Shown: positions 1 to 6,186 of the stretch, piece by piece
Numbering within the stretch: the stretch's first letter is position 1
Layout: every line of letters starts with the position of its first letter
NCBI GenBank assembly: GCA_002385825.1
Contig: DGEG01000093.1
Span: 1-8,835, forward strand
Origin: Firmicutes bacterium UBA3932
GTDB taxonomy: Bacteria; Bacillota; Clostridia; Peptostreptococcales; Anaerovoracaceae
Reading direction: 5' to 3'
DNA length: 8,835 nt
Translations under genes and position numbers: made by a program
Notes under the pieces: generated by a model
Told to the model about the DNA's origin: nothing
The model's database searches: none
The model's input: only the letters and a program-made list of their open reading frames with translations

Positions 1-1
1 G

Positions 2-643
2 CTCAGGCAGATAAGAAATGTCTTCGATGTGGTCCGCGGCGATAAGGTCAAAGTAGTGTCGGTGGATTTCGATACGGAAGAAGTGTCCTGGAGGAAGAAC
101 AGCCTCTACGATACCTTTACGTCATTGATGGCTTGCGAGTATATGAAGCCCATGGCAGAGATTTTTGCCACCATGAAAGTGCGGGAGAAGGATTTCGTTG
201 CCGGGGCCCCGGGATATATCATTATGAGAAACAATGGGGACGGGCACGGTGTTCCGCCGAGCTACAATATCTTTTTCTACAATTTCAGCGAAAGGTTGGT
301 GAACACTCCTCCGGAGCTGGTGACCCAGAGCATGGCGGAAGAAGAAATCAAGAGATACGAAAAGCAGACGGAGTTCTTCGTAAGGCTTGCCGGGCTCAAC
401 GGAAAGTTTCGAATTGCCCGCTGCCGGTTTACAAAAGAGGCCATATTGGCAAGATACGACCGGTTATGCAACGGAAAGAGACATGAGAACAATCGTGAAA
501 AGCTGGTGAGAAAGTGGCTGGAGTCCCCGGAAGTTTCTGTGGATTTGGTAACGGCCTCACAGGTTTTGAATGTGAAGGCGGAACAGCCCGGAAGCAGCAT
601 GGAATTGGTTATTATCGATCCTGTTAAAGACGGCTCCAACTGA
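2..643 (+). CDS. C-terminal fragment, probable AraC-type regulator with GH39-like domain (5' end outside window)
   Basis: The reading frame is open to the left edge, and the residues before the first possible start (GTG at 29: LRQIRNVFD) look like normal protein, so this is the 3' part of a longer gene. The 213 visible residues have no signal peptide or membrane segment. From memory, the order of blocks resembles the end of the glycoside hydrolase family 39-like domain found in large clostridial AraC regulators: a segment with SLYDTFTSLMACEYM, then GYIIMRNNGDG, a strand SYNIFFYNFSE, then KFRIARCRFTKEA followed by a Y-D-R turn, and a final beta-rich tail ending ELVIIDP. In such proteins this domain follows a cupin and a helix-turn-helix and is thought to sense a sugar. 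The DNA-binding part is not visible, so the assignment rests on weak pattern similarity; an unrelated hypothetical protein remains possible. The gene stops at TGA 641-643 and no classical terminator follows. Confidence 0.45.
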   Translation, partial: LRQIRNVFDVVRGDKVKVVSVDFDTEEVSWRKNSLYDTFTSLMACEYMKPMAEIFATMKVREKDFVAGAPGYIIMRNNGDGHGVPPSYNIFFYNFSERLVNTPPELVTQSMAEEEIKRYEKQTEFFVRLAGLNGKFRIARCRFTKEAILARYDRLCNGKRHENNREKLVRKWLESPEVSVDLVTASQVLNVKAEQPGSSMELVIIDPVKDGSN

Positions 644-690
644 GTTTGTCCGGTGCCAAAACCGGGGAGACCAGAGTATGATGAAAGGAC

Positions 691-719
691 GACCAAAGGA
701 GACAGTCCCTTTTGATTTT
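691..719 (+). repeat. Palindromic repeat family A, copy A1 (degenerate)
   Basis: The centre GACAGTC (701-707) and the right arm CCCTTTTGATTTT (707-719) match copies A2 and A3 exactly, but the left arm (691-700) has drifted at about four of ten positions. The palindrome now folds with mismatches at 700/708 and 693/715 and with G-T wobbles. It lies 47 bases after the stop codon at 643, in the same strand orientation as A2 and A3. Confidence 0.75.
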
Positions 720-880
720 AATCGCTGCAAGATTATTTTGCCATTAGATGGGTGGTTGCAGAGGAATAATAGCAAATCAGTACTTTTTTTTGAGCAAACA
801 TATAATTGAATATTCTGAATTAATATAGTAGTCTGAAGGTGTCGAATAAGGGCATTCATACACGCTAAAAATTTTGAAAA

Positions 881-908
881 TTAAGACATAATTCTGTCGG
901 GATAAAAT
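881..908 (+). promoter_or_regulatory. Possible promoter for the saccharopine dehydrogenase-family gene
   Basis: TTAAGA (881-886) and TAAAAT (903-908) are separated by 16 bases, matching the sigma-A consensus at 4/6 and 5/6 positions. A start site near 915 would give a leader of about 57 bases. The -35 box is weak, so the placement is uncertain. Confidence 0.3.
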
Positions 909-971
909 GCTAGCGAATTAGGCAGGATGCCGAAAGTATCGTTACCAAAAAAAATTATTGGAGGGATATGT

Positions 972-2252
972 ATGGATATGAGGCTTTTAATTATCGGTAC
1001 CGGCGGTGTAGGAACATCTGCGGCAAAAATCATCAAGAGAGCCGGTAAAGAAGGCGAATGGGCTGAGAAAGTAGTTCTTTCAGACTACAATCTGGCCAGA
1101 GCCGAGGCCGTTGCAAAAGAATTGGATGATCCTCGCTTTGTTCCGGAAAAGATCGATGCGAGAGATCCTGAAAGCATCAAAGCAGTGGTTAAGAAGCACG
1201 ACATCACTTGGGTCCTCAACGTAGTAGAGCCGGAATTCAATGAAGTCATCTTTGATACTTGCTACGAATTGGGCATCGGCTATATGGACTGCGCCATGAC
1301 GCTTAGCAAGAGACATCCGGAGAAGCCCTTCGAGCTTGTCCATATCAAGCTGGGTGACTATCAGTTTGAAAGACATGAGGCATGGAAAGAAAAAGGAATC
1401 ATGGCTCTGGTCGGTTCCGGAGTAGAACCCGGAATGGCAGACGTGTTCGCGGCGTATGCGCAGAAACATCTCTTTGACGAGATCGATGAGATCAACGTAA
1501 GAGATGGCGACAACTACGAGATCCCCGGCTACGAAGGCGTTGCTTTTGGATTCTCCGTCTGGACCACTATCGAAGAATGCTTGAATCCTCCTCATGTTTG
1601 GGAAAAAAGCAAAGGCTGGTATACGACAGAATACTTCTCGGAGCCCGAGATTTTCAGCTTCCCCGGAGGCATAGGCGATGTGGAAGTCGTCAACGTAGAG
1701 CATGAAGAAGTCATGCTTGTGCCCAGAGTAATCGATTGTAACAGAGTTACATTCAAGTACGGAGTTCCCCGCGAAATGAGGCAGCTGCTTCTGAACCTGA
1801 AGGATGTAGGCATGGCCGACGCAGAAAGAAAGATCAAAGTGGGCGATGCGGAGATTACTCCGAGAGATTTCCTCGTAAAGGTTGTACCCGATCCTCAGGA
1901 AGTATCAAAGAACATGATCGGAAAAGGCTGTGCCGGCACCTGGGTAACAGGAACGAAAGACGGCCTGAGAAGATCCGTTTATCTCTATCAGATTGCGGAC
2001 AACCAGGAGTGCATGAAAAAGTACGGAACTAACTCCGTTGTGGCCCAGACCGCTGTGAGCCCGGTCATCATGCTGGAACTCATCGCAAAGGACATCTGGT
2101 ATCTTGACGGTGTCCACGGACCCGAGTCCTTCGATCCGGATCCCTACATAGAGAGACTGGCCAAGTACGAATTCCCGGCGGGAATGGAAGAGAAAGACTC
2201 TGAATATGCTCAAACGCTTCATCAGAAAGCCCTGCTGGAGGCCATGAAGTAA
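972..2252 (+). CDS. Saccharopine dehydrogenase-family NAD(P)-dependent oxidoreductase
   Basis: This is a 426-residue cytosolic oxidoreductase. The N-terminus is a Rossmann fold: a hydrophobic strand runs into G9-T-G11-G-V-G14, and the next strand ends in D38 (VVLSDYN), an acidic residue that usually favours NAD(H) over NADP(H). The family signature SGVEPGMADVFAA (residues 148-160) follows, then a C-terminal domain with GVHGPE and a DPYIERL segment near 389-395. Family members act on saccharopine (lysine metabolism) or on carboxynorspermidine (polyamine synthesis); neither substrate can be chosen here, and the neighbours give no pathway. The frame extends to an ATG at 927, but GGAGGG at 960-965 sits six bases before ATG 972, and MDMRLLIIGTGG is a normal Rossmann start, so 972 is preferred. 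The gene stands alone and ends before a strong terminator. Confidence 0.88.
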   Translation: MDMRLLIIGTGGVGTSAAKIIKRAGKEGEWAEKVVLSDYNLARAEAVAKELDDPRFVPEKIDARDPESIKAVVKKHDITWVLNVVEPEFNEVIFDTCYELGIGYMDCAMTLSKRHPEKPFELVHIKLGDYQFERHEAWKEKGIMALVGSGVEPGMADVFAAYAQKHLFDEIDEINVRDGDNYEIPGYEGVAFGFSVWTTIEECLNPPHVWEKSKGWYTTEYFSEPEIFSFPGGIGDVEVVNVEHEEVMLVPRVIDCNRVTFKYGVPREMRQLLLNLKDVGMADAERKIKVGDAEITPRDFLVKVVPDPQEVSKNMIGKGCAGTWVTGTKDGLRRSVYLYQIADNQECMKKYGTNSVVAQTAVSPVIMLELIAKDIWYLDGVHGPESFDPDPYIERLAKYEFPAGMEEKDSEYAQTLHQKALLEAMK

Positions 2253-2288
2253 AGAAAGTTTGGATTTCGCGTTATACAAAATATATTT

Positions 2289-2328
2289 AAAAACTGCCCC
2301 GGGTGAATTGATTCCCGGGGCAGTTTTT
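2289..2328. terminator. Strong bidirectional rho-independent terminator
   Basis: A perfect 15-bp stem (2289-2303 with 2314-2328) encloses a ten-base loop. The core CTGCCCCGGG/CCCGGGGCAG is flanked by A5 on the left and T5 on the right, so either strand gives a GC-rich hairpin followed by a U run. It lies 36 bases after the dehydrogenase stop and on the far side of the convergent hydrolase gene, so it can serve both. Confidence 0.92.
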
Positions 2329-2329
2329 C

Positions 2330-2367
2330 AAAAATCAAAAGGGACTGTCCCTTTTGATTTTTTGATT
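2330..2367 (+). repeat. Palindromic repeat family A, copy A2
   Basis: A perfect odd-length palindrome has 16-base arms (2330-2345 and 2347-2362) around a central T at 2346, core GGGAC-T-GTCCC with AAAA/TTTT and GAT/ATC steps outside. An asymmetric tail (TTGATT) continues to 2367. It is identical to copy A3 over 38 bases except for the central base. It begins one base after the bidirectional terminator and ends one base before the hydrolase stop codon (2369-2371 on the + strand). Confidence 0.92.
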
Positions 2368-2368
2368 T

Positions 2369-3400
2369 CTAATCTGAAAGCAGCCGGTCGAAAATTTCAC
2401 GGTTTATGCGTTTGACCGGTGCCCCCGAAAGGTTGGAGCATACCGTTATGGAGACATCCAGCTCCGGACAGACCCAGAAGCTTGCTCTGAAACCGTCGTC
2501 GGTTCCTTCATGGCCGTAGAGGAAATAGCCTTTTTGCTCCCGGCGAAACCAGGCCATCCCGATTCTCTCCTGGTTGTTGGGAACGATTGAGTGCTCCTTC
2601 CAAGCCTCATCAAAAGTAGAGGGTTTGAGTATTTTTTTGCCGAGAACCGCCCGTGCCCATATTGCCATGTCATCCAAATTGGAAGTGAGGGTGGAGCTGG
2701 GACCGTGGGCGCGGTTGTATGGGAAGTGCTTTACGATGGCGAAATTATTGTCTTTCGTCTTTTCGTGGGGGGCGCAGACCTCATCCATGTTGCGTCGAAA
2801 GGTGAGCAGGTCCGAATTGTCCATCCCCAGAGGAGAGAAAATGTTTTCCGCAACGTAATCCTCAAAGCTTTTACCGGACACAGCGGCGATGACAGCACCT
2901 AAAATTTCATATCCGATATTGCTGTACGCAAACTTGCCTTCTTCCGGATCGAAGAGAAGGTAGGCTTCCCGGACTTCCGGAGATAATACGTAGCGCAGCA
3001 GGGCGCCGTCATCGGTTTCCGGTTGGTCCCAATGGTAATCCTTTACGTCGGGCATTCCGGAAGTATGGGAGAGGAGCTGGCGGATAGTTATTCTCCTGTA
3101 CCTGTCGTCGGACATGCGGAAGTCGGGAAGATAAACGATCAATTTTTCATCCAGGTCCAGCAAACCCTTTTCCCAAAGCTGCAAAATGGATGTTGACACA
3201 AAGAGTTTAGTGACCGAGGCCATATGGAAAATATGGTTCCGCTGCAGCGGGGATTTCGTCAAGGCGTTTTGCCAGCCTAGTGAAGAGAAATAGTCGCGGT
3301 CTCCGATTCCCACGTGAACGGCCAGACCGGGCAGGTCGTAATAGTACAGGGCCTTGTTGAGATAGGTGTCCAGATGGGCAAAATTCACATTGCTAAGCAT
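2369..3400 (-). CDS. Serine hydrolase, beta-lactamase/penicillin-binding-protein fold (class C-like)
   Basis: This 343-residue protein has the layout of the beta-lactamase family (Pfam Beta-lactamase, serine-type). The nucleophile motif is S62-V-T-K65 (HMASVTKLF), with LLSHTSGM at 110-117, the second catalytic motif Y159-S-N161 (FAYSNIGYEILG), and GHEG at 296-299 in place of the K-T/S-G box, as is usual for esterase-like members. Such proteins include D-aminopeptidases, esterases and class C beta-lactamases; the substrate cannot be read from sequence. No signal peptide or membrane segment is seen, which argues for a cytosolic esterase or peptidase rather than a secreted resistance enzyme. The frame could start 14 codons earlier at 3442, but AAGGAG (3408-3413 on the reverse strand) stands seven bases before the ATG at 3400, so 3400 is chosen. 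It is divergent from the aldo/keto reductase and convergent with the dehydrogenase. Confidence 0.9.
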   Translation of the reverse strand: MLSNVNFAHLDTYLNKALYYYDLPGLAVHVGIGDRDYFSSLGWQNALTKSPLQRNHIFHMASVTKLFVSTSILQLWEKGLLDLDEKLIVYLPDFRMSDDRYRRITIRQLLSHTSGMPDVKDYHWDQPETDDGALLRYVLSPEVREAYLLFDPEEGKFAYSNIGYEILGAVIAAVSGKSFEDYVAENIFSPLGMDNSDLLTFRRNMDEVCAPHEKTKDNNFAIVKHFPYNRAHGPSSTLTSNLDDMAIWARAVLGKKILKPSTFDEAWKEHSIVPNNQERIGMAWFRREQKGYFLYGHEGTDDGFRASFWVCPELDVSITVCSNLSGAPVKRINREIFDRLLSD

Positions 3401-3440
3401 TTTAATACTCCTTATACTATTATTGTGAACAATCATGAGC

Positions 3441-3458
3441 AATTATAACATAAAAGCA
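3441..3458. repeat. Direct repeat, copy 1 (AATTATAACATAARAGCA)
   Basis: This 18-base sequence recurs at 3536-3553 with a single A/G difference and a start-to-start distance of 95 bases. Read on the - strand it contains TGTTATAAT, an extended -10 box. It overlaps the start of the hairpin at 3456-3477. Confidence 0.8.
3442..3450 (-). promoter_or_regulatory. Candidate extended -10 promoter for the serine hydrolase
   Basis: The - strand reads TGTTATAAT, a TGn-TATAAT extended -10 box. Transcription would start near 3434 and give a leader of roughly 34 bases before the ATG at 3400. There is no good -35 box at 17 bases, as is typical of extended -10 promoters. The second repeat copy (3537-3545) has the same motif and could be an upstream alternative start. 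Confidence 0.45.
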
Positions 3459-3477
3459 AACCGCTACTCCGGTTTGC
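3456..3477 (-). terminator. Hairpin with T-rich exit on the - strand (possible terminator or attenuator)
   Basis: A perfect 8-bp stem (GCAAACCG/CGGTTTGC, loop 3464-3469) is followed on the - strand by TTTTATGTT. It would stop - strand transcripts that begin further upstream, for example at the second repeat copy, before they reach the hydrolase. The T run is short, so termination is only suggested. Confidence 0.4.
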
Positions 3478-3505
3478 GGCAGAAGGTTAAAATGATTCAC
3501 CGAAG

Positions 3506-3525
3506 ACAAAACCGGAAAGTTTTGT
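3506..3525. other. Perfect inverted repeat in the divergent spacer
   Basis: ACAAAAC (3506-3512) and GTTTTGT (3519-3525) form a 7-bp stem with a six-base loop. It lies between the two direct-repeat copies and about 85 bases before the reductase start, so it could be an operator for either divergent gene. No regulator is identifiable. Confidence 0.35.
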
Positions 3526-3535
3526 TGCCGGAACT

Positions 3536-3553
3536 AATTATAACATAAGAGCA
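3536..3553. repeat. Direct repeat, copy 2 (AATTATAACATAARAGCA)
   Basis: This is the partner of 3441-3458, matching at 17 of 18 positions. It also places an extended -10 box (TGTTATAAT) on the - strand at 3537-3545; a weak -35 (TTGTTC on the - strand, 3561-3566) lies 18 bases from it. Confidence 0.8.
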
Positions 3554-3608
3554 TTAGCGGGAACAAACCATAGCCTGTTTCCGTGTGCGTTAATAAAAGG
3601 AGGATATA

Positions 3609-4742
3609 ATGCAGTACAGGGCGTTTTCTCCGTCGGGAGAAAAAGTATCTCTTCTGGGCTTAGGAACCATGCGCCTTCCGGTAATGGGGAAGGACGAGAC
3701 AGCTATTGATGAAGAGAAGGCCATTCGATTGATACGTTATGCCGTCGATAAGGGTGTGAACTACGTGGACACCGCATATATGTACCACGGTGGAAACAGC
3801 GAAGTCGTCTTAGGCAGAGCTTTAAAGGACGGCTATCGTGAAAAGGTCTTTCTGGCCGATAAGATGCCTATATGGCTTGCGGAAAAAGCGGGTGGGGTTG
3901 AGGCGCTTTTTGAAGAGCAGTTTCGCCGCCTTGATGTGGAGTTCATCGACTTTTACTTGGTCCATAATCTCACCAAAAGTATCTGGCAGGATGTGAAAGA
4001 GAAGAACGTGTTGCCCTTCTTGGAGAAGATGAAAGCAGAAGGTCGTATCGGAAAGATTGGGTTTTCTTTTCATGACGAACTGGATGTTTTCAAAGAAATT
4101 GTAGACGAATATCCCTGGGAGTTCTGCCAGATTCAGCTCAATTTTATGGATAAGGAATTCCAGGCAGGGGTGGCAGGGTTGAAATATGCGGCAGAAAAGG
4201 GTCTTCCTGTCGTGATCATGGAGCCGTTAAAAGGCGGCAAGCTGGTAAAAGCCTTGCCCGATTCCGTGGCTGCATTATGGGAGAGCTTCCCTGTGAAGAG
4301 AACGCCGGCGGAATGGGCGCTGCGTTGGGTGGCGGATTTTCCCGAAGTTCTCACCATCCTCAGCGGGATGAGCGAAATAGAGGAAGTGGATGAAAATATT
4401 CGCATTCTTGAAAACGCCAGCCCCGGCAGTCTCACGGAAGAAGAAAAGAGTCTGATAGGGAAAGTGTCGGCAGAGTACAAGAACCTGATAAAAGCTTCCT
4501 GTACGGCCTGCAGATATTGCATGCCTTGTCCCAAGGGAATCGACATTCCCAGGGTGTTAGATCAGTATAATCAATGGCATATGTACCGCAGCGTCCGTGA
4601 GTCCAGGCGGCAATACGGCTTTCTAAAGAAAGGCAGCAGGCCTGTGGATTGCATCGATTGCAAGGCTTGTGAGGAACAGTGCCCCCAGCACCTGCCGGTT
4701 TCGGATATCATGAGGGAAATGGTAGACACCTTCGGAGAATAA
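3609..4742 (+). CDS. Aldo/keto reductase with C-terminal double [4Fe-4S] ferredoxin-like domain
   Basis: This 377-residue cytosolic protein joins an aldo/keto reductase barrel to an iron-sulfur tail. The barrel carries the catalytic tetrad D54 and Y59 (YVDTAYMYHG), K85 and H119 (FYLVHN), and starts with the usual LGLGTMRLP block (residues 15-24). The tail has two cysteine sets: C298, C301, C304 and C307 (CTACRYCMPCP), and C348, C351, C354 and C358 (CIDCKACEEQCP), each suited to a [4Fe-4S] cluster. This fusion is common in strict anaerobes and is annotated as an aldo/keto reductase or predicted ferredoxin-linked oxidoreductase; the natural substrate is generally unknown. AAGGAGG at 3597-3603 lies five bases before ATG 3609, which fixes the start. 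No convincing promoter was placed upstream. The gene is monocistronic and ends three bases before palindrome A3. Confidence 0.94.
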   Translation: MQYRAFSPSGEKVSLLGLGTMRLPVMGKDETAIDEEKAIRLIRYAVDKGVNYVDTAYMYHGGNSEVVLGRALKDGYREKVFLADKMPIWLAEKAGGVEALFEEQFRRLDVEFIDFYLVHNLTKSIWQDVKEKNVLPFLEKMKAEGRIGKIGFSFHDELDVFKEIVDEYPWEFCQIQLNFMDKEFQAGVAGLKYAAEKGLPVVIMEPLKGGKLVKALPDSVAALWESFPVKRTPAEWALRWVADFPEVLTILSGMSEIEEVDENIRILENASPGSLTEEEKSLIGKVSAEYKNLIKASCTACRYCMPCPKGIDIPRVLDQYNQWHMYRSVRESRRQYGFLKKGSRPVDCIDCKACEEQCPQHLPVSDIMREMVDTFGE

Positions 4743-4745
4743 ATG

Positions 4746-4785
4746 CAAAAAATCAAAAGGGACAGTCCCTTTTGATTTTTTGATT
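4746..4785 (+). repeat. Palindromic repeat family A, copy A3, between convergent stop codons
   Basis: A perfect odd-length palindrome has 18-base arms (4746-4763 and 4765-4782) around a central A at 4764, core GGGAC-A-GTCCC. The tail shared with A2 continues to 4785. The element begins three bases after the reductase stop (4742) and overlaps two bases of the stop codon of the convergent gene (4784-4786). As RNA, either strand gives a short GGGA/UCCC hairpin with A and U tracts on its sides, so it may act as the shared bidirectional terminator; no other terminator is visible here. Confidence 0.92.
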
Positions 4786-5971
4786 ATCTCAGTGAATGCA
4801 GGAAGTCGTCAAAGTCCTCAAATTCGCTCTGTATAAAGTCGTAGACAATAGGCTCCTTGAATTCATATTTTGCTGTTGCTAATAGTGAGGAACCCAAAGT
4901 GCTTTTCTGCAAACGCCGCTCAATTGAGTGAATTACTTTCAGCTCGTAAGCCGCCACGATCAACTGCCCGAAGTCGGAAACGTAATACAGCCCGTAAACA
5001 TCTTCGTTTAGACTGAATACTTTAGCGTTGACGTGGTCGTTGTCTTTTTTAAATTCCATGAAGAGCCTGCCGTTTTCATGATTGGTCTGCATCGCAGTGG
5101 CCACCAGCGGGAGAAACTCCTCGTCGAACTCCACGGGATCCGTCAAGATTTCATAAACCGTGACGTATTCAGGCCGATTCATCATCATGGCCGCTTCCGC
5201 TGAGGTGATTCGGAAAGAAGAACGGCGGGTGGCCGATAATACTTTACGGTTCGAAACGGTTATTTCCAGAACCACAAGCTCATACTTCCCGTTCATGTCT
5301 ATTAAAGCTTCGCAAAGATAAGAAGCTGTGCCGTTTTCGTCCGTGTATTCTTCAATGGTATTTTTGCACAGGGTAGCTGCTTTTTTTGCCGCTAATGCGT
5401 CGAGATCGATATCGCCTTCAATTAAATAGGAGGCGCCTTCCCAGTCCCTGGCAAAACAGCGCATGACAAAATAATGAATCAGCTGATAGTCCGAAAGGAT
5501 AGGCGTACAAATTTTCTCAATGATGGCTTGCCTTTCCTTCGGAGATAATGTTACCGGTTCCTCTAACAGAGTTTTGTATTCCTTGACCGGTTCAGGAAGA
5601 GGTACTTTCAGTTTTCTGCTTTCCGAGGCAAAATGCTGCAACAGATAAAGGGCTTCTTTTTGAGTAACGGGGACTTTCCTGCCGCCAAGTCCTCCGATGA
5701 GCTTTTGTTCAACAGCAGTCAGTGCAAAAATATCATTGCCTTGCAGGCTCTGATAAGTGTCAAGCCCATATTCTTCGGCATCAAAATAGAAAAACTGATA
5801 GAAATCTTCCCAGACCTCCGAAGAGAAAATTTTCCAATGAAAGGAGAGGGCCACTACACCCATCAACCGCGTGTCAGTAACAAACGCGGATACAAACCGA
5901 CGATTCTCAAGGGATGTGATTTTAGGTTCTTCGGCTCCGCCTTTTATCAGTTTAAAATTCTGTCTCTTCAA
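4784..5971 (-). CDS. Conserved-looking hypothetical protein, 395 residues, function unknown
   Basis: I do not recognise this family. The protein is soluble, with no signal peptide, membrane span, cysteine cluster, Walker motif or obvious catalytic signature. It has a short basic N-terminus (MKRQNFKLIKGG) and a clearly acidic C-terminus (EFEDFDDF near 383-390). The middle alternates predicted helices (for example SPKERQAIIEKI and DALAAKKAATLC) with strand-rich segments (YELVVLEITV, DVYGLYYVSDFGQLIVAAYEL). The start appears to be TTG at 5969-5971 read on the - strand: GGAG (5979-5982) is seven bases upstream, and no ATG or GTG in the frame has a better site. The base composition and codon use look like the neighbours, and the frame is intact, so it is probably a real gene. 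It is convergent with the reductase; a weak - strand promoter may lie near 6040-6070. Confidence 0.8.
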   Translation of the reverse strand: MKRQNFKLIKGGAEEPKITSLENRRFVSAFVTDTRLMGVVALSFHWKIFSSEVWEDFYQFFYFDAEEYGLDTYQSLQGNDIFALTAVEQKLIGGLGGRKVPVTQKEALYLLQHFASESRKLKVPLPEPVKEYKTLLEEPVTLSPKERQAIIEKICTPILSDYQLIHYFVMRCFARDWEGASYLIEGDIDLDALAAKKAATLCKNTIEEYTDENGTASYLCEALIDMNGKYELVVLEITVSNRKVLSATRRSSFRITSAEAAMMMNRPEYVTVYEILTDPVEFDEEFLPLVATAMQTNHENGRLFMEFKKDNDHVNAKVFSLNEDVYGLYYVSDFGQLIVAAYELKVIHSIERRLQKSTLGSSLLATAKYEFKEPIVYDFIQSEFEDFDDFLHSLR

Positions 5972-6071
5972 ATCAATACTCCATGAAAAATAATAGTAAT
6001 GGGGCTACCCATAGGAACAGTATACATTATTCTATGACAAAAGTGTATGGTTTAATTCTGCAACTTACAAC

Positions 6072-6095
6072 TTGCATTTGGTGTTGCATTTGGTG
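6072..6095 (+). repeat. Perfect 12-base tandem duplication
   Basis: TTGCATTTGGTG occurs twice in immediate succession (6072-6083 and 6084-6095). The second copy is the left arm of palindrome B1, so the first looks like a slippage or insertion duplicate of the arm. Confidence 0.92.
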
Positions 6096-6112
6096 TCTGA
6101 CGCCAAATACAA
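6084..6112 (+). repeat. Palindromic repeat family B, copy B1
   Basis: This is an odd-centred palindrome with the core GGTGTC-T-GACGCC, central T at 6098. ATTTGG/CCAAAT pairs outside it and TTG/CAA closes at the ends, with one T-G wobble (6094/6102) and one mismatch (6087/6109). Confidence 0.85.
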
Positions 6113-6132
6113 GTTTGTACAACGACGGACAA

Positions 6133-6160
6133 GAAATAGGGGCGCTTTGCCCCTTATTTT
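6133..6160 (+). terminator. Terminator-like hairpin inside the composite element
   Basis: The stem AGGGGC/GCCCCT (6138-6143 with 6149-6154, loop GCTTT) extends through AAAT/ATTT with one bulged T, and is followed by TTTTGTT. It has the form of a rho-independent terminator on the + strand, and nearly so on the - strand. It lies upstream of metK's promoter and between divergent genes, where no known transcript needs to end; it may insulate metK from upstream read-through. Confidence 0.55.
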
Positions 6161-6186
6161 GTTCTCGCACCACAAAGTTGTAAAAA

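Larger units (their letters stand above)
644..971. other. Intergenic region with no gene
   Basis: No convincing coding sequence lies in these 328 bases. They hold a small hairpin at 650-665 (CCGGT/ACCGG, six-base loop, no T run), a decayed copy of palindrome family A (691-719), an AT-rich stretch around 780-830 that includes an isolated TATAAT at 801-806 without a matching -35 box, and a possible promoter for the next gene near 881-908. Confidence 0.6.

Noticed and set aside
650..665. Terminator for the leftmost gene
   Set aside because: The stem is only five base pairs and no T run follows; the next palindrome (A1) is too degraded to call a terminator with confidence.
927..971. A 15-codon longer start for the saccharopine dehydrogenase-family gene
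   Set aside because: The ATG at 927 has no ribosome binding site, and the added residues precede a normal Rossmann start; GGAGGG fits ATG 972.
2574..2902. Open frames on the + strand inside the serine hydrolase gene
   Set aside because: They lie opposite a gene with full catalytic motifs, have no ribosome binding site and no recognisable protein features.
5983..6183. Possible 66-residue small protein upstream of metK
   Set aside because: It runs through the palindromes and the terminator-like hairpin, is rich in residues dictated by repeats, and has no ribosome binding site.
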